Assembly: GCF_902497855.1 (NCBI RefSeq)
Contig: NZ_CABVHU010000009.1
Coordinates: 62,001-126,000 of the forward strand
Origin: Pseudomonas fluorescens
GTDB taxonomy: Bacteria; Pseudomonadota; Gammaproteobacteria; Pseudomonadales; Pseudomonadaceae
DNA length: 64,000 nt
Direction of reading: 5' to 3'
Shown here: piece by piece, positions 9,607 through 18,931 of the stretch
Layout of the letters: every line of letters begins with the position of its first letter
Numbering within the stretch: position 1 is the stretch's first letter
Translations under genes and position numbers: made by a program
Notes under the pieces: model-generated
The model's input: the letters and a program-made list of their open reading frames with translations, nothing else
What the model was told of the DNA's origin: nothing
Database searches by the model: none

Positions 9607-10047
9607 ATGAAGCGAATCCTGATGGGTGGCATCGCCGTCGCGGTGATCGGAGCGATGACCTATGGACTCATCCAGTGGAACACCGTCGAACACCGCAAAC
9701 AGGACGCGCAGTGCAGCGAAGCCAAGCAGGCGCTCAAAAGCGTGGAAATCCGCGCACGGGCGTTGGCCGCCGGATTGTCGGTAGAAGAGTACGCCAAGGA
9801 CGAAGAAGCGAAAGTGGCGGCCTTGATAGAGGCCCTCGACAGGGCGACCAATGAAGCCGAGGTCAACCGTGTGATAGAAGCTCACGCGGCCTCCATCGAA
9901 GCCCAGGCAGCGGCTATCGACGCGGAAATCAATGCTCGAGGCGAGCAGATATTCCTCGACCAGCGCCCCATGAAACGGCGGATACCGGCCGACGTCCGAC
10001 AGGAACTGAAACGCGCCGCGAAAGCGGTCAGCGTGGCGTGCAGTTAG
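9607..10047 (+). CDS. Hypothetical membrane-anchored helical protein, 146 aa
   Basis: An N-terminal hydrophobic segment (about residues 4-22) could be a signal anchor. The rest is Ala/Glu/Arg-rich and predicted helical, with one Cys near residue 36 and another at the penultimate position. I recognise no family. A 15-codon reading frame starting at 9563 ends with a TGA that overlaps this ATG (ATGA), so translation may be coupled to a short leader. No strong ribosome-binding site precedes the ATG itself, which fits coupling. Confidence 0.6.
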   Translation: MKRILMGGIAVAVIGAMTYGLIQWNTVEHRKQDAQCSEAKQALKSVEIRARALAAGLSVEEYAKDEEAKVAALIEALDRATNEAEVNRVIEAHAASIEAQAAAIDAEINARGEQIFLDQRPMKRRIPADVRQELKRAAKAVSVACS

Positions 10048-10199
10048 CGTTGCGATCGCGCTGACACTTTATGTCAAACAATATTCAGAGCCGTCACCCG
10101 CTCAAAACCGTCTCCACCCATTGATACCCGGGCCAGTTTTGTCGCCAGTTGATACCATCCAGCACACTGGTATGAAGCTTTAATATCTGGAAGAACTTT

Positions 10200-12410
10200 G
10201 TGAACATCATTCGTCAGTGGTTGCGACAACCCTACGCACGCCTCATCGCCCTCATCGGACTGGTTCTGGTCACGCCCCTGTGCCTGCGTGCAGCGCTGGG
10301 CTGGTCGAATCCACATGGCTACCTGTCGGACCTGTGCATGGCGAGCCTGCTCATCGTGCTCCTGCACCGTCGTCCCTGGTGGCTGGCCCTGCCGATATTG
10401 CTGGCCTGGGGCCTCGTGACCGTGGCGACCGCCGAACTGGTCAGCGCGGTCGGCCGGCTGCCCAACCTCTCGGACTTGCATTACCTGATCGATCCGCAGT
10501 TTCTGGAAAACTCCACCGGCGGCGGATTCGCCCAACCCTGGTTGGCCGCCGCCTTGCTGCTGGGAACGATGGCGTGGCTGTGCACCCACTGGCTGAGCGC
10601 GGCGACACCTGCACCGCGCCTGCCGCGTCATGCCTGGTCCGTGCCGCTGTTGCTGTTGATCGCTCACTGGGGTGCGCAACACCTGCAACCTACCGATGCC
10701 GACCAGTGGCACGTGTTCAACCTGCCGCACCAGGTGCTGGCCGCCGGCGTGGGCGAGGTTCAAGCGCGCGCAGAAGACTGGCTGGAACGTGACGAGATCG
10801 ATGTCGCCCCGCAGATGGCAGGACTCACCGAGCTCGACCTGACCGGCCAACGCCTGCTGGCAGCCCCGGGACGTGCACGCAACGTATTGATCATTGCCCT
10901 GGAAGGCATTCCCGGGGCCTATGTCGGGGTCAACCGCCAGGCCCTGCACAGCAGTTATCAGGAAAACCTGATGCCCCATCTCAGCCAATGGGCCGAACGG
11001 GGCATGAACACGCCGGACTACGTGCTGCACAGCCACCAGACCATTCGCGGCCTGTACGCGATGCTCTGCGGCGATTACGACAAGCTCGACAATGGAACGC
11101 CAAAAGGCGTCGAGATGCTGACCCAGAGCGAACGCAATCAGGCCTGCCTGCCGGCACAAATGCGCAAGAACGGCTTCTCCACCCACTACCTTCAGGGCGC
11201 CGGGCTGCGCTTCATGGCCAAAGACAAGATCATGCCGCACATCGGTTTCGACGCGACCCATGGCCTCGAATGGTTCACCAATGCGTCCTACCTCGACTTC
11301 CCGTGGGGCAAGGATGACAAGGCCTTTTTCGAAGGCGCGCTGGACTACGTCGGCCAGCTGGAGAACAACAAAAAACCGTGGATGCTGACGCTGCTGACCG
11401 TCGGCACGCACCAGCCCTACTCGGCCCCGGACGACTATTTGCAGCGTTACGACACCGCCAAGCAAGCCGCCGTGGGTTACCTGGACGATGCCCTTGGGCA
11501 ATTCCTCGGCGGCCTGGAACGCCAGGGCATCCTCAAGGACACCCTGGTGGTGATCACGTCCGACGAATCCCACGGCATCGACGGCGTGCGCCTCGCGTCC
11601 TCCTGGGGCTTCAACCTGACGCTGGCACCCGAGCAAGCGCAGCTGCCGCAGATCAAGACCGGAGTCTACGGCCATGTCGACCTGAGCACCTCGATCCTCG
11701 ATTATTTCGCCTTGCCAATCCCTGCGACCCTGAGCGGTCGCTCGCTGTTTCGCCAGTACGACACCGGCCGCGAGATCATGTCGTTCACCAACGGCAAGCT
11801 GCGCTACCACGATGGCCAGGGCACCTTCACCGAATGCGACTTTCAACAGCGCTGCCGGTATTACGCCAGCGAAGGCTTTATCGCCGAACGTGCGACCTTG
11901 GGCGGTCAATATGGGGGCAAGCGCGCGCGCCAGATCGCGGCACGGGCCGCCGCCCTGGATCAAACATTGCTGCAGACACCGCTGAACCAGCACTACCAGT
12001 TTGGTAGCCCGGCCATCATTCCACTCCAGGCACAAATCAAGAATGACTGGACCGACAACCTGATCGGCGCGCAATACCTTGAAATGCCCAAAGGCTCCTA
12101 CACTCGCGTACGTCTGACCGTGCGCTCGGTGGAACCACACCAGAATGCCTACATCCAGCTCAAGACCAAGGAGTTCGAAAAGGATGTGCAATTGGGCCTG
12201 CCTGGCGAAATGCTCGTCACGGCCGACCAGCCACTGGAGATGGATTTCAGCTTCCCCAATCCGCAGTCGCGCAAGGCCTTCTCTTTCCATCTGCTGGGGT
12301 ATGGTTCGGGCGCGGTCGAAGTCAGTGACTTCAGTGTGATCACCGAACTGCCCGGGCAAGAGGAATCGCCGGCCGAGACCCTCGACGATGACATCGCCGA
12401 GTCGAGCTGA
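10200..12410 (+). CDS. LTA synthase-like inner-membrane sulfatase-fold transferase
   Basis: The 736-residue protein starts at GTG, with GGAAGA ten bases upstream. The N-terminus has several hydrophobic segments (about 13-30, 40-85, 118-138, 148-165). A periplasmic alkaline-phosphatase/sulfatase domain follows (about 225-560). It shows the metal and nucleophile features of the LtaS/OpgB class: LIIALEGIPG, Thr281 in HSHQTIRGLYAMLCG, and ITSDESHG. A C-terminal beta-rich extension of about 130 residues follows. Gram-negative homologues add phosphoglycerol or phosphoethanolamine groups to periplasmic glucans or lipids. The substrate here is unknown. It is a monocistronic gene. Confidence 0.82.
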   Translation: MNIIRQWLRQPYARLIALIGLVLVTPLCLRAALGWSNPHGYLSDLCMASLLIVLLHRRPWWLALPILLAWGLVTVATAELVSAVGRLPNLSDLHYLIDPQFLENSTGGGFAQPWLAAALLLGTMAWLCTHWLSAATPAPRLPRHAWSVPLLLLIAHWGAQHLQPTDADQWHVFNLPHQVLAAGVGEVQARAEDWLERDEIDVAPQMAGLTELDLTGQRLLAAPGRARNVLIIALEGIPGAYVGVNRQALHSSYQENLMPHLSQWAERGMNTPDYVLHSHQTIRGLYAMLCGDYDKLDNGTPKGVEMLTQSERNQACLPAQMRKNGFSTHYLQGAGLRFMAKDKIMPHIGFDATHGLEWFTNASYLDFPWGKDDKAFFEGALDYVGQLENNKKPWMLTLLTVGTHQPYSAPDDYLQRYDTAKQAAVGYLDDALGQFLGGLERQGILKDTLVVITSDESHGIDGVRLASSWGFNLTLAPEQAQLPQIKTGVYGHVDLSTSILDYFALPIPATLSGRSLFRQYDTGREIMSFTNGKLRYHDGQGTFTECDFQQRCRYYASEGFIAERATLGGQYGGKRARQIAARAAALDQTLLQTPLNQHYQFGSPAIIPLQAQIKNDWTDNLIGAQYLEMPKGSYTRVRLTVRSVEPHQNAYIQLKTKEFEKDVQLGLPGEMLVTADQPLEMDFSFPNPQSRKAFSFHLLGYGSGAVEVSDFSVITELPGQEESPAETLDDDIAESS

Positions 12411-12542
12411 CCGACCCAGGACGCCTGACCTAGAGACTTCGCAGCAGGGCAAGACAATTATTTGGCGCCTGAAATAAGTTGGATCCCATTGTTTATTTAG
12501 CTGCTACCATTCGGGAAGGGATGGCCTCGAAAGGTACTTGGG

Positions 12543-12710
12543 ATGAGCAGCTCGGCTAAGCACGGTTGGAAATGGGCCTACGAAAAACTTCGTGGATTAC
12601 ACTGCTCCCGGACAACGGCGCTTTACCGGGCGACCCTCTATTGGGTGCGCGGCGACACCGGAGCATGCACCAGCCAGGACAATTGGCAGAAAATTCGTCT
12701 GCGGCGCTGA
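12543..12710 (+). CDS. Possible small protein, 55 aa
   Basis: The open frame runs from ATG to TGA and encodes a basic, Trp- and Tyr-containing peptide (MSSSAKHGWKWAYEKLRG start). The ribosome-binding site is weak (AAAGG about 11 bases upstream). I recognise no family. It could be a species-restricted small gene or a chance frame. Confidence 0.25.
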   Translation: MSSSAKHGWKWAYEKLRGLHCSRTTALYRATLYWVRGDTGACTSQDNWQKIRLRR

Positions 12711-12821
12711 TTACGCCATTTAACAAGCTACTTCAGCTCACTCCTGCTCCCGCATCTGAACCGACATGGTTTCATTGCGGCGCAGTCTCCCCCGAACGCG
12801 AGATCCGGGCGCACCACTGTC

Positions 12822-12919
12822 CAATTGTGGGAGCGGGCTTGCTCGCGAAGGGGCCATCAAATTCAACATCAATGGCGACTGATCGACCGCTTTCGCGAGC
12901 AAGCCCGCTCCCACAATTG
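12822..12919. repeat. REPIN (inverted REP doublet)
   Basis: CAATTGTGGGAGCGGGCTTG opens the left arm, and its reverse complement closes the right arm at 12919, with about 46 bases between. This is typical of Pseudomonas REP doublets in 3' intergenic regions. It lies just past the 3' end of the acyl-CoA ligase. Confidence 0.8.
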
Positions 12920-12945
12920 AGTCTGCGGTGACTGGCGCAGGTTTT

Positions 12946-14589
12946 TCAGCTTGATTCGCTTTCCCGGATCAGCTTCTTGTTGATCTTGCCGACACTGGTT
13001 TTAGGGATCTCGGCGACGAACTTGAATTGCTTGGGGATCGCCCATTTGTTGATGCGGCCACGCTCGACAAATCCTTGCAGGTGCGCCTCCAGGATCCTGC
13101 GGTCGAGGTACTGCCCAGGCTCGCACACCACCAGGGCCATGGGCCGTTCGCCCCATTGTTCATCGGCAATGCCCACCACCGCGACCGACATCACCGCCGC
13201 GTGTTCGCTGATCAGGCTCTCCAGCTCCAGGGAGCTGATCCACTCCCCGCCCGTCTTGATCACATCCTTGATGCGGTCCTTGATTTCCACGCCGCCCAAG
13301 GGGTCGATGGAGGCCATGTCGCCGGTGTGCAGCCAACCGTTGTGCCACAGCTCTGCGCCCTTTTCGGGCTCCTTCAAATAGCCTTGGGTCAGCCAGGGCG
13401 CACGCACCACGACCTCGCCCAGCGACTCGCCGTCATGGGCAACGTCATTGCCATTGGCATCGATGATTTTCAGGTCGACCATCGGTACCGGCGTGCCGGT
13501 CTTGATGCGGGTCGCCAGTTGGGCTTGGGTGGATTGATCGAGGTCGGCGTCACGCAGGTAAGTCAGGCACAGCAACGGGCAGGTTTCCGACATGCCATAG
13601 CCGCTGTGCACCTGAATGCCTTTGGCACTCGCTTCGCTGGCGATGCCCAAGGTCAGCGCGCTGCCGCCCAGGAGCATTTTCCAGCCCTCGAAACGGGTCC
13701 GCTGCGCTTCCTCGCAGTTCAGGACCATTTGCAGAATCGTCGGCACACAGTGGGAGAAGGTGACCTTTTCTTCACGGAACAGCCGAACCAGGCTGTTGGG
13801 TTCGTAGCGGCCGGGGTACACCTGCTTGATCCCCATCAGGGTCGCGACATAGGGCACGCCCCAGGCATGCACGTGAAACATCGGCGTGATCGGCATGTAC
13901 ACATCATCGGAGCGCAGCAGCGGCAGGCCTTGATAGACGCCCAGCGTGCCCACGGCATTCAAGGTGTGCAGCACCAACTGGCGATGGGTGAAATACACGC
14001 CTTTCGGGGCGCCGGTGGTGCCCGTGGTGTAGAACAGGGTCGCCACCGAGTTTTCATCGAAATCGGGGAAGTCGTACTGGTCTGCCGCAGCGGACAGCAA
14101 CTGCTCGTATTCCCCCAGTACGGGTAAAGACGTATCGGTTGCGCTGTCGTCCGTGAGCTGCAGATAGCCTTTGACAGTCTTGAGCTGTCCGTGAATCTGC
14201 TCCACCAGAGGCACAAAATCATCATGCACCAGCACCAGGTCGTCCTCGGCGTGGTTCATGGTGTAGAGCACCTGATCCGGCGAAAGACGGATGTTCACCG
14301 TATGCAGCACCGCGCCGATCATCGGTACGGCAAAGAAGCATTCCAGGTAGCGATGGCTGTCCCAGTCGAGCAGGGCCACGGTATCCCCGGCCTTGACGCC
14401 GGCCGCGGTCAAGGCGTTGGCCAGTCGGCGGATGCGCTGGTTGAGGGTCTGGTAGCTGTAGCGCAGTTTGTCGGCGTAGACGATTTCCCGCCCCGGCTCG
14501 TAACGCACGCCGGACAGCAATAATTGCTTGATCAGCAAGGGATAGGCGTAGGCGCCGTCGGCGGGCGGAATTATTTTTGTCGCCATCAT
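12946..14589 (-). CDS. AlkK-like medium-chain acyl-CoA ligase
   Basis: The 547-residue AMP-forming ligase activates a fatty acid to its CoA ester with ATP. Motifs are the P-loop YTTGTTGAPKGV, GYGMSE, GWLHTGD and a C-terminal Lys in KTSVGKINKK. Length and sequence resemble Pseudomonas AlkK, the medium-chain ligase of alkane metabolism. It is the last gene of the minus-strand operon that begins at 23558. AAGGA lies eight bases before the first of two consecutive ATGs. Exact chain-length preference is not visible. Confidence 0.87.
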   Translation of the reverse strand: MMATKIIPPADGAYAYPLLIKQLLLSGVRYEPGREIVYADKLRYSYQTLNQRIRRLANALTAAGVKAGDTVALLDWDSHRYLECFFAVPMIGAVLHTVNIRLSPDQVLYTMNHAEDDLVLVHDDFVPLVEQIHGQLKTVKGYLQLTDDSATDTSLPVLGEYEQLLSAAADQYDFPDFDENSVATLFYTTGTTGAPKGVYFTHRQLVLHTLNAVGTLGVYQGLPLLRSDDVYMPITPMFHVHAWGVPYVATLMGIKQVYPGRYEPNSLVRLFREEKVTFSHCVPTILQMVLNCEEAQRTRFEGWKMLLGGSALTLGIASEASAKGIQVHSGYGMSETCPLLCLTYLRDADLDQSTQAQLATRIKTGTPVPMVDLKIIDANGNDVAHDGESLGEVVVRAPWLTQGYLKEPEKGAELWHNGWLHTGDMASIDPLGGVEIKDRIKDVIKTGGEWISSLELESLISEHAAVMSVAVVGIADEQWGERPMALVVCEPGQYLDRRILEAHLQGFVERGRINKWAIPKQFKFVAEIPKTSVGKINKKLIRESESS

Positions 14590-14612
14590 GGTTGAGGTCC
14601 TTGTTCTTTCGA

Positions 14613-16391
14613 TCAGAAGTGCGCTGCGTCCAGCTCGTAGAGGGATTCACTGCCGGCCTTGGCCGACGCGCTCAACGAGTGGATGCGCGGCAGCAGGCGG
14701 GCGAAGTAGAAACGGGCGGTGCCCAGCTTGCTGATGTAGAAGTCATCCTCGGCCTGTTTGCCCATGGCCACGCTGGCCATCCGTGCCCACATGTAGGCAT
14801 AGGCGGTGTAGCCGAATACCTGCAGGTAATCGACCGAGGCGGCGCCGATTTCGTTGGGGCTGCCCTGGGCTCGATCCAGCAGCCAGGCGGTCAGTTCGTC
14901 GAGGGTGTCCACCGCAACGTTCAACGGCTGGGTGAACTCGCCAAGTTCAGCACCGGCGTTGGCGGTGAAGTGGCGAATTTCGTCGGCGAACAACCGGTAG
15001 AGCGCCCCGCCGCTGCCGACGATCTTGCGCCCGGCCAGGTCCAGGGACTGGATGCCGTTGGTGCCTTCGTAAATTTGCGTGATGCGCACATCGCGCACCA
15101 ATTGCTCCTGGCCCCATTCGCGGATGTAACCGTGGCCGCCGAAGATCTGCTGGCCATGCACCGTGGTTTCCAGCCCCATGTCGGTCATGAACGCCTTGGC
15201 CACCGGGGTCAGCAGCGACACCAGTTGCTCGGCGCGGCTGCGGGTTGGCGCGTCATCGCTGTACTTGGCGGTGTCCAGTTGCAGGGCCACGTAGCTGGAG
15301 AAGGCTCGCCCGCCTTCGTTCAAGGCCTTCATGGTCAGCAGCATGCGCCGCACGTCCGGGTGCACGATGATCGGGTCGGCAGTCTTGTCCGGGTGCTGCG
15401 CACCGGTTGGCGCGCGGCTTTGCAGGCGATCCCGGGCATATTCGACGGCGTTCTGGTACGAGCGCTCACCCAACGCCAGGCCCTGGATACCCACGCCCAG
15501 ACGTTCGTAGTTCATCATGGTGAACATCGCCGCCAGGCCCTTGTTCGGCGCATCGACGATCCAGCCGCTGGCCTGGTCGAAGTTCATCACGCAGGTGGCG
15601 GACGCCTTGATGCCCATCTTGTGTTCGATGGAACCGCAGGACAGCGCGTTGTGCTCGCCCAGCGAGCCGTCGTCATTGACCAGCACCTTGGGCACCAGAA
15701 ACAGCGAGATGCCTTTGGGACCGGCGGGCGCATCCGGCAAGCGGGCCAGTACCAGGTGGATAATGTTTTCGGTCAGGTCGTGCTCGCCACCGGTGATGAA
15801 GATCTTGCTGCCGCTGATCTTGAAACTGCCGTCGGCCTGAGGTTCGGCCCGGGTGCGGATCAGGCCCAGGTCGGTACCGGCATGGGCCTCGGTCAGGCAC
15901 ATGGAGCCGGTCCAGACCCCGGTATACATGCTCGGCAGATACTTCTGTTTCAGCGCTTCGCTGGCGTGGGCATTGATCGACAGGCAGGCACCGGCGGTCA
16001 GCATCGGGTACAGGCCGAACGACAGGCTGGCCGAGTTGACCATCTCCTCGACCTGCGCCGAAATGGCCTTGGGCATGCCCATGCCACCGAACTGCGGATC
16101 GCCGCCAACACCCACCCAACCGCCTTCGGCGAATGCCTGGTAGGCGCCGACAAACCCGTCCGGCGCCTGGACCGCGCCGTTGCTCCAGGTGCAGCCCTGC
16201 TCGTCGCTGCTGCGGTTCAGCGGCGCGACGACAGCGGCGCTGATCTTGCCGGCCTCTTCAAGGATCGCGGCGGCCGTCTCTTCATCGATCACCTCGGCCA
16301 GGCCGGGCAATCCGGCCCAGAGCCGGGACACTTCGAAGACCTCGTTGAGGACGAAGCGCATGTCGCGCAAGGGAGCTTTGTAATCAGACAT
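14613..16391 (-). CDS. Acyl-CoA dehydrogenase with C-terminal extension
   Basis: The 592-residue flavoprotein belongs to the long ACAD branch that includes DmdC-type 3-methylthiopropionyl-CoA dehydrogenases. It has the ACAD segments TEAHAGTDLG and IFITGGEHD, a catalytic-region QIYEGTNGIQ, and an extra C-terminal domain of about 130 residues. It should introduce an alpha-beta double bond into an acyl-CoA, passing electrons to ETF. It lies 7 bases after the MMPL transporter and 23 bases before the ligase gene. The ligase and dehydrogenase together form the first two steps of beta-oxidation. Confidence 0.87.
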   Translation of the reverse strand: MSDYKAPLRDMRFVLNEVFEVSRLWAGLPGLAEVIDEETAAAILEEAGKISAAVVAPLNRSSDEQGCTWSNGAVQAPDGFVGAYQAFAEGGWVGVGGDPQFGGMGMPKAISAQVEEMVNSASLSFGLYPMLTAGACLSINAHASEALKQKYLPSMYTGVWTGSMCLTEAHAGTDLGLIRTRAEPQADGSFKISGSKIFITGGEHDLTENIIHLVLARLPDAPAGPKGISLFLVPKVLVNDDGSLGEHNALSCGSIEHKMGIKASATCVMNFDQASGWIVDAPNKGLAAMFTMMNYERLGVGIQGLALGERSYQNAVEYARDRLQSRAPTGAQHPDKTADPIIVHPDVRRMLLTMKALNEGGRAFSSYVALQLDTAKYSDDAPTRSRAEQLVSLLTPVAKAFMTDMGLETTVHGQQIFGGHGYIREWGQEQLVRDVRITQIYEGTNGIQSLDLAGRKIVGSGGALYRLFADEIRHFTANAGAELGEFTQPLNVAVDTLDELTAWLLDRAQGSPNEIGAASVDYLQVFGYTAYAYMWARMASVAMGKQAEDDFYISKLGTARFYFARLLPRIHSLSASAKAGSESLYELDAAHF

Positions 16392-16398
16392 CGTTGGC

Positions 16399-18915
16399 TT
16401 ACTCGGAAGTGGTCAGGGCATGAGGCATGTCCTGACGTTGGGATGTACCGGTTTTATCCGTTTGCGCCACGGGGGCTTGTGCAACGGGATGACGCAGCAG
16501 GAAGTACGACAGGGCTGGAATCAGGATCAGCGCCCCAAGCATGTTCCACAGGAACATGAAGGTCAGCAGGATGCCCATGTCGGCCTGGAACTTGATCGGC
16601 GACCAGACCCAGCACACCACGCCGGCCGCCAGGGTGATGCCCACCAGGCCGACCACCCGGCCGGTGAACGACACGGCGTTGCGATAGGCCTGGGACAACG
16701 GCAGGCCCTGGCGCTGGTACTGCAACTGCACGCTGAGCAGGTACAGCGCATAGTCGACGCCGATGCCGACGCCCAGGGCGATCACCGGCAGCGTTGCCAC
16801 CTTCACACCGATGCCCATGACCACCATCAACGCCTCGCAAAGGATCGAGGTCAGCACCAGCGGCAGCAAGGCCACCAGCGTGGCGCGCCAGCTGCGGAAG
16901 GTGATCAGGCAGAACAACGTCACCGCCGCGTAGACATACAACAGCATGGTGCGGTTGGCTTCGCGCACCACGATGTTGGTCGCCGCCTCGATGCCGGCAC
17001 TGCCGGCGGCCAGCAGGAACTGACGGTCCGGGGTGCTGTTGTCCTTGGCGAACTTCTCGGCAATGGCCACCACCGCGTCCAGGGTCTCGGCCTTGTGATC
17101 CTTGAGGAAGGCAATCACCGGCATCAGCGAGCAGTCGTTGTTGAACAACTCCGGGGAGTTGACCGAGGCTTGCTGCGCGGCGTAGTTCAGCACGTCCTGG
17201 TTGCGCTGGATGCTGTTGAGTTTGGGGTTGCCTTCGTAAGTACCGGCGGTGATCTGCCGTACCGCGTTGACCAGCGACGACGTCGCCTGCACCCCGGGGG
17301 ACTGCTGCAGCTCCCAGGCCAGACGGTCGGCGAGGACCAGCGTCTGGTAGCTCAGGCAACCTTCCGGCGCGGTCTTGATCATCACTGCGAACAGGTCGCT
17401 GGACAGTGCGTAGTGGCTGGTGATGTAGGCGTTGTCACGGTTATAACGCGAGTCGGCACGCAACTCCGGAGCGCCACTGTCGAGGTCGCCGATTTTCAGC
17501 TGCAGGCTGACCATGAAACCGCCAATGCCCATCAACGTCGCCACCAGTACCGCACCCGTCGCCCACTTGCGGGTGGTGAAGCGGTCGAGCATGTCCCACA
17601 GTTTGCCGAAGCCTTTGTGTCCGTCCGCCCGGGTATCGATTTTCAGCGCCCGCTCGGCCGCCTTCGCGCCGACACCGATGTAGGACAGCGCCACTGGCAT
17701 CAGCAGCAGCGAGGTGAAAATCAGCACCGCCACGCCAATGCTGGCGGTGATCGCCAGGTCCTGGATCACCGGAATATCGATCAGCATCAGCACCGCGAAG
17801 CCCACCGCATCGGCCAGCAACGCAGTGACCCCGGCGATGAACAGGCGGCGGAAGGTATAGCGCGCGGCAATCAGCTTGTGGGTGCCACGGGCGATGTCCT
17901 GCATGATGCCGTTCATTTTCTGCGCCGCGTGGGACACGCCGATGGCAAAGATCAGGAAGGGTACCAGCACCGAATACGGGTCGATGGCATAACCCAGCCA
18001 GGCGACGATGCCCAATTGCCAGACCACGGCGATCAGCGAGCAGCCGACCACCAGCAAGGTGCTGCGCACACAGCGGGTGTAGCAATAGATGATGATCAGC
18101 GAAGTGACTACGGCCAGGCCGAAGAACATCATCACCTGGATCAAGCCATCGATCAGGTCACCCATCAATTTGGCGAAACCGATCACTCGGATCTTATAAT
18201 GGCCCTTGCCCTCCTCCCCGGCCTTGTGGGTCGCGCTGTCGCCGGCGAATTCGATCTTGTCGCGCAACTGCGTCTCGAGCATCTGCGAAAAGGCGTGGTA
18301 GTCGAGGCGCTGACCGGTGGCCGAGGCCTTGTCCAGCAACGGCACGATCAACATGGTGGACTTGAAGTCGCTGGCCACCAGGCTGCCGACGATACCGGCA
18401 CGGGAAATGTTCTGCCGCAGCTGTTCGATGTCCGAAGGCGAGCCTTTATAACTGTCCGGCATCACCGGGCCGCCCTGGAAACCTTGCACTGTGACTTCGG
18501 TCCAGCGCACCCCTGGACTCCACAGCGACTTCATCCAGGCGCGGTCGACGCCTTCGGTGAGGAACAGCTGGTCATTGACCTGCTTGAGTACCTCAAGGTA
18601 CTCCGGGTCGAAAATATCACCCTGGGTGTTTTCCACCACCACCCGCACCGAGTTGCCCAGGCCGCGCAACGACTGGCGGTTCTCCAGGAAATTCTGAATG
18701 TACGGCTGGCTCTGCGGAATCATTTTCTCGAAGCTGGGGCGCAGCTCCAGACGCGTCACCGCCATATAGCCCAGCACCACCGTGGCCAGCGCCATGAGCA
18801 GCATGAACAGCGGGCGGTAGTTGAATACCAGCCGCTCCAACCGGTTGCCGGAGGACTGATTGAAGTCCCGCAGCTCGCGGATCACCGGCATGGTGTCTTG
18901 TTTGATATTGCCCAT
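16399..18915 (-). CDS. MMPL/RND-family transporter
   Basis: The 838-residue inner-membrane protein has the duplicated RND architecture: one N-terminal helix (about 28-48), a large periplasmic loop, a cluster of helices (about 235-420), a second loop, and a final helix cluster (about 640-800). The start MGNIKQDTMPV at 18915 is chosen because it lies 16 bases after the preceding stop. The frame stays open upstream but reads antisense to the propeller gene. Homologues beside DUF1302/DUF1329 genes are proposed to move hydrophobic molecules across the envelope. No periplasmic adaptor gene is adjacent. Confidence 0.87.
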   Translation of the reverse strand: MGNIKQDTMPVIRELRDFNQSSGNRLERLVFNYRPLFMLLMALATVVLGYMAVTRLELRPSFEKMIPQSQPYIQNFLENRQSLRGLGNSVRVVVENTQGDIFDPEYLEVLKQVNDQLFLTEGVDRAWMKSLWSPGVRWTEVTVQGFQGGPVMPDSYKGSPSDIEQLRQNISRAGIVGSLVASDFKSTMLIVPLLDKASATGQRLDYHAFSQMLETQLRDKIEFAGDSATHKAGEEGKGHYKIRVIGFAKLMGDLIDGLIQVMMFFGLAVVTSLIIIYCYTRCVRSTLLVVGCSLIAVVWQLGIVAWLGYAIDPYSVLVPFLIFAIGVSHAAQKMNGIMQDIARGTHKLIAARYTFRRLFIAGVTALLADAVGFAVLMLIDIPVIQDLAITASIGVAVLIFTSLLLMPVALSYIGVGAKAAERALKIDTRADGHKGFGKLWDMLDRFTTRKWATGAVLVATLMGIGGFMVSLQLKIGDLDSGAPELRADSRYNRDNAYITSHYALSSDLFAVMIKTAPEGCLSYQTLVLADRLAWELQQSPGVQATSSLVNAVRQITAGTYEGNPKLNSIQRNQDVLNYAAQQASVNSPELFNNDCSLMPVIAFLKDHKAETLDAVVAIAEKFAKDNSTPDRQFLLAAGSAGIEAATNIVVREANRTMLLYVYAAVTLFCLITFRSWRATLVALLPLVLTSILCEALMVVMGIGVKVATLPVIALGVGIGVDYALYLLSVQLQYQRQGLPLSQAYRNAVSFTGRVVGLVGITLAAGVVCWVWSPIKFQADMGILLTFMFLWNMLGALILIPALSYFLLRHPVAQAPVAQTDKTGTSQRQDMPHALTTSE

Positions 18916-18931
18916 GTCTGGGTTCTCGCTC

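Larger units (their letters stand above)
12411..12945. other. Intergenic region with one REPIN and one doubtful small ORF
   Basis: The 535-base stretch separates the LTA-synthase-like gene from the convergent acyl-CoA ligase. It holds the possible 55-codon frame at 12543 and an inverted REP pair at 12822-12919 next to the ligase stop. I see no other feature. Confidence 0.6.

Noticed and set aside
10074-12452. A 792-codon open frame antisense to the LTA-synthase-like gene
   Set aside because: Shadow frame with His/Arg/Gln-rich composition and no recognisable family.
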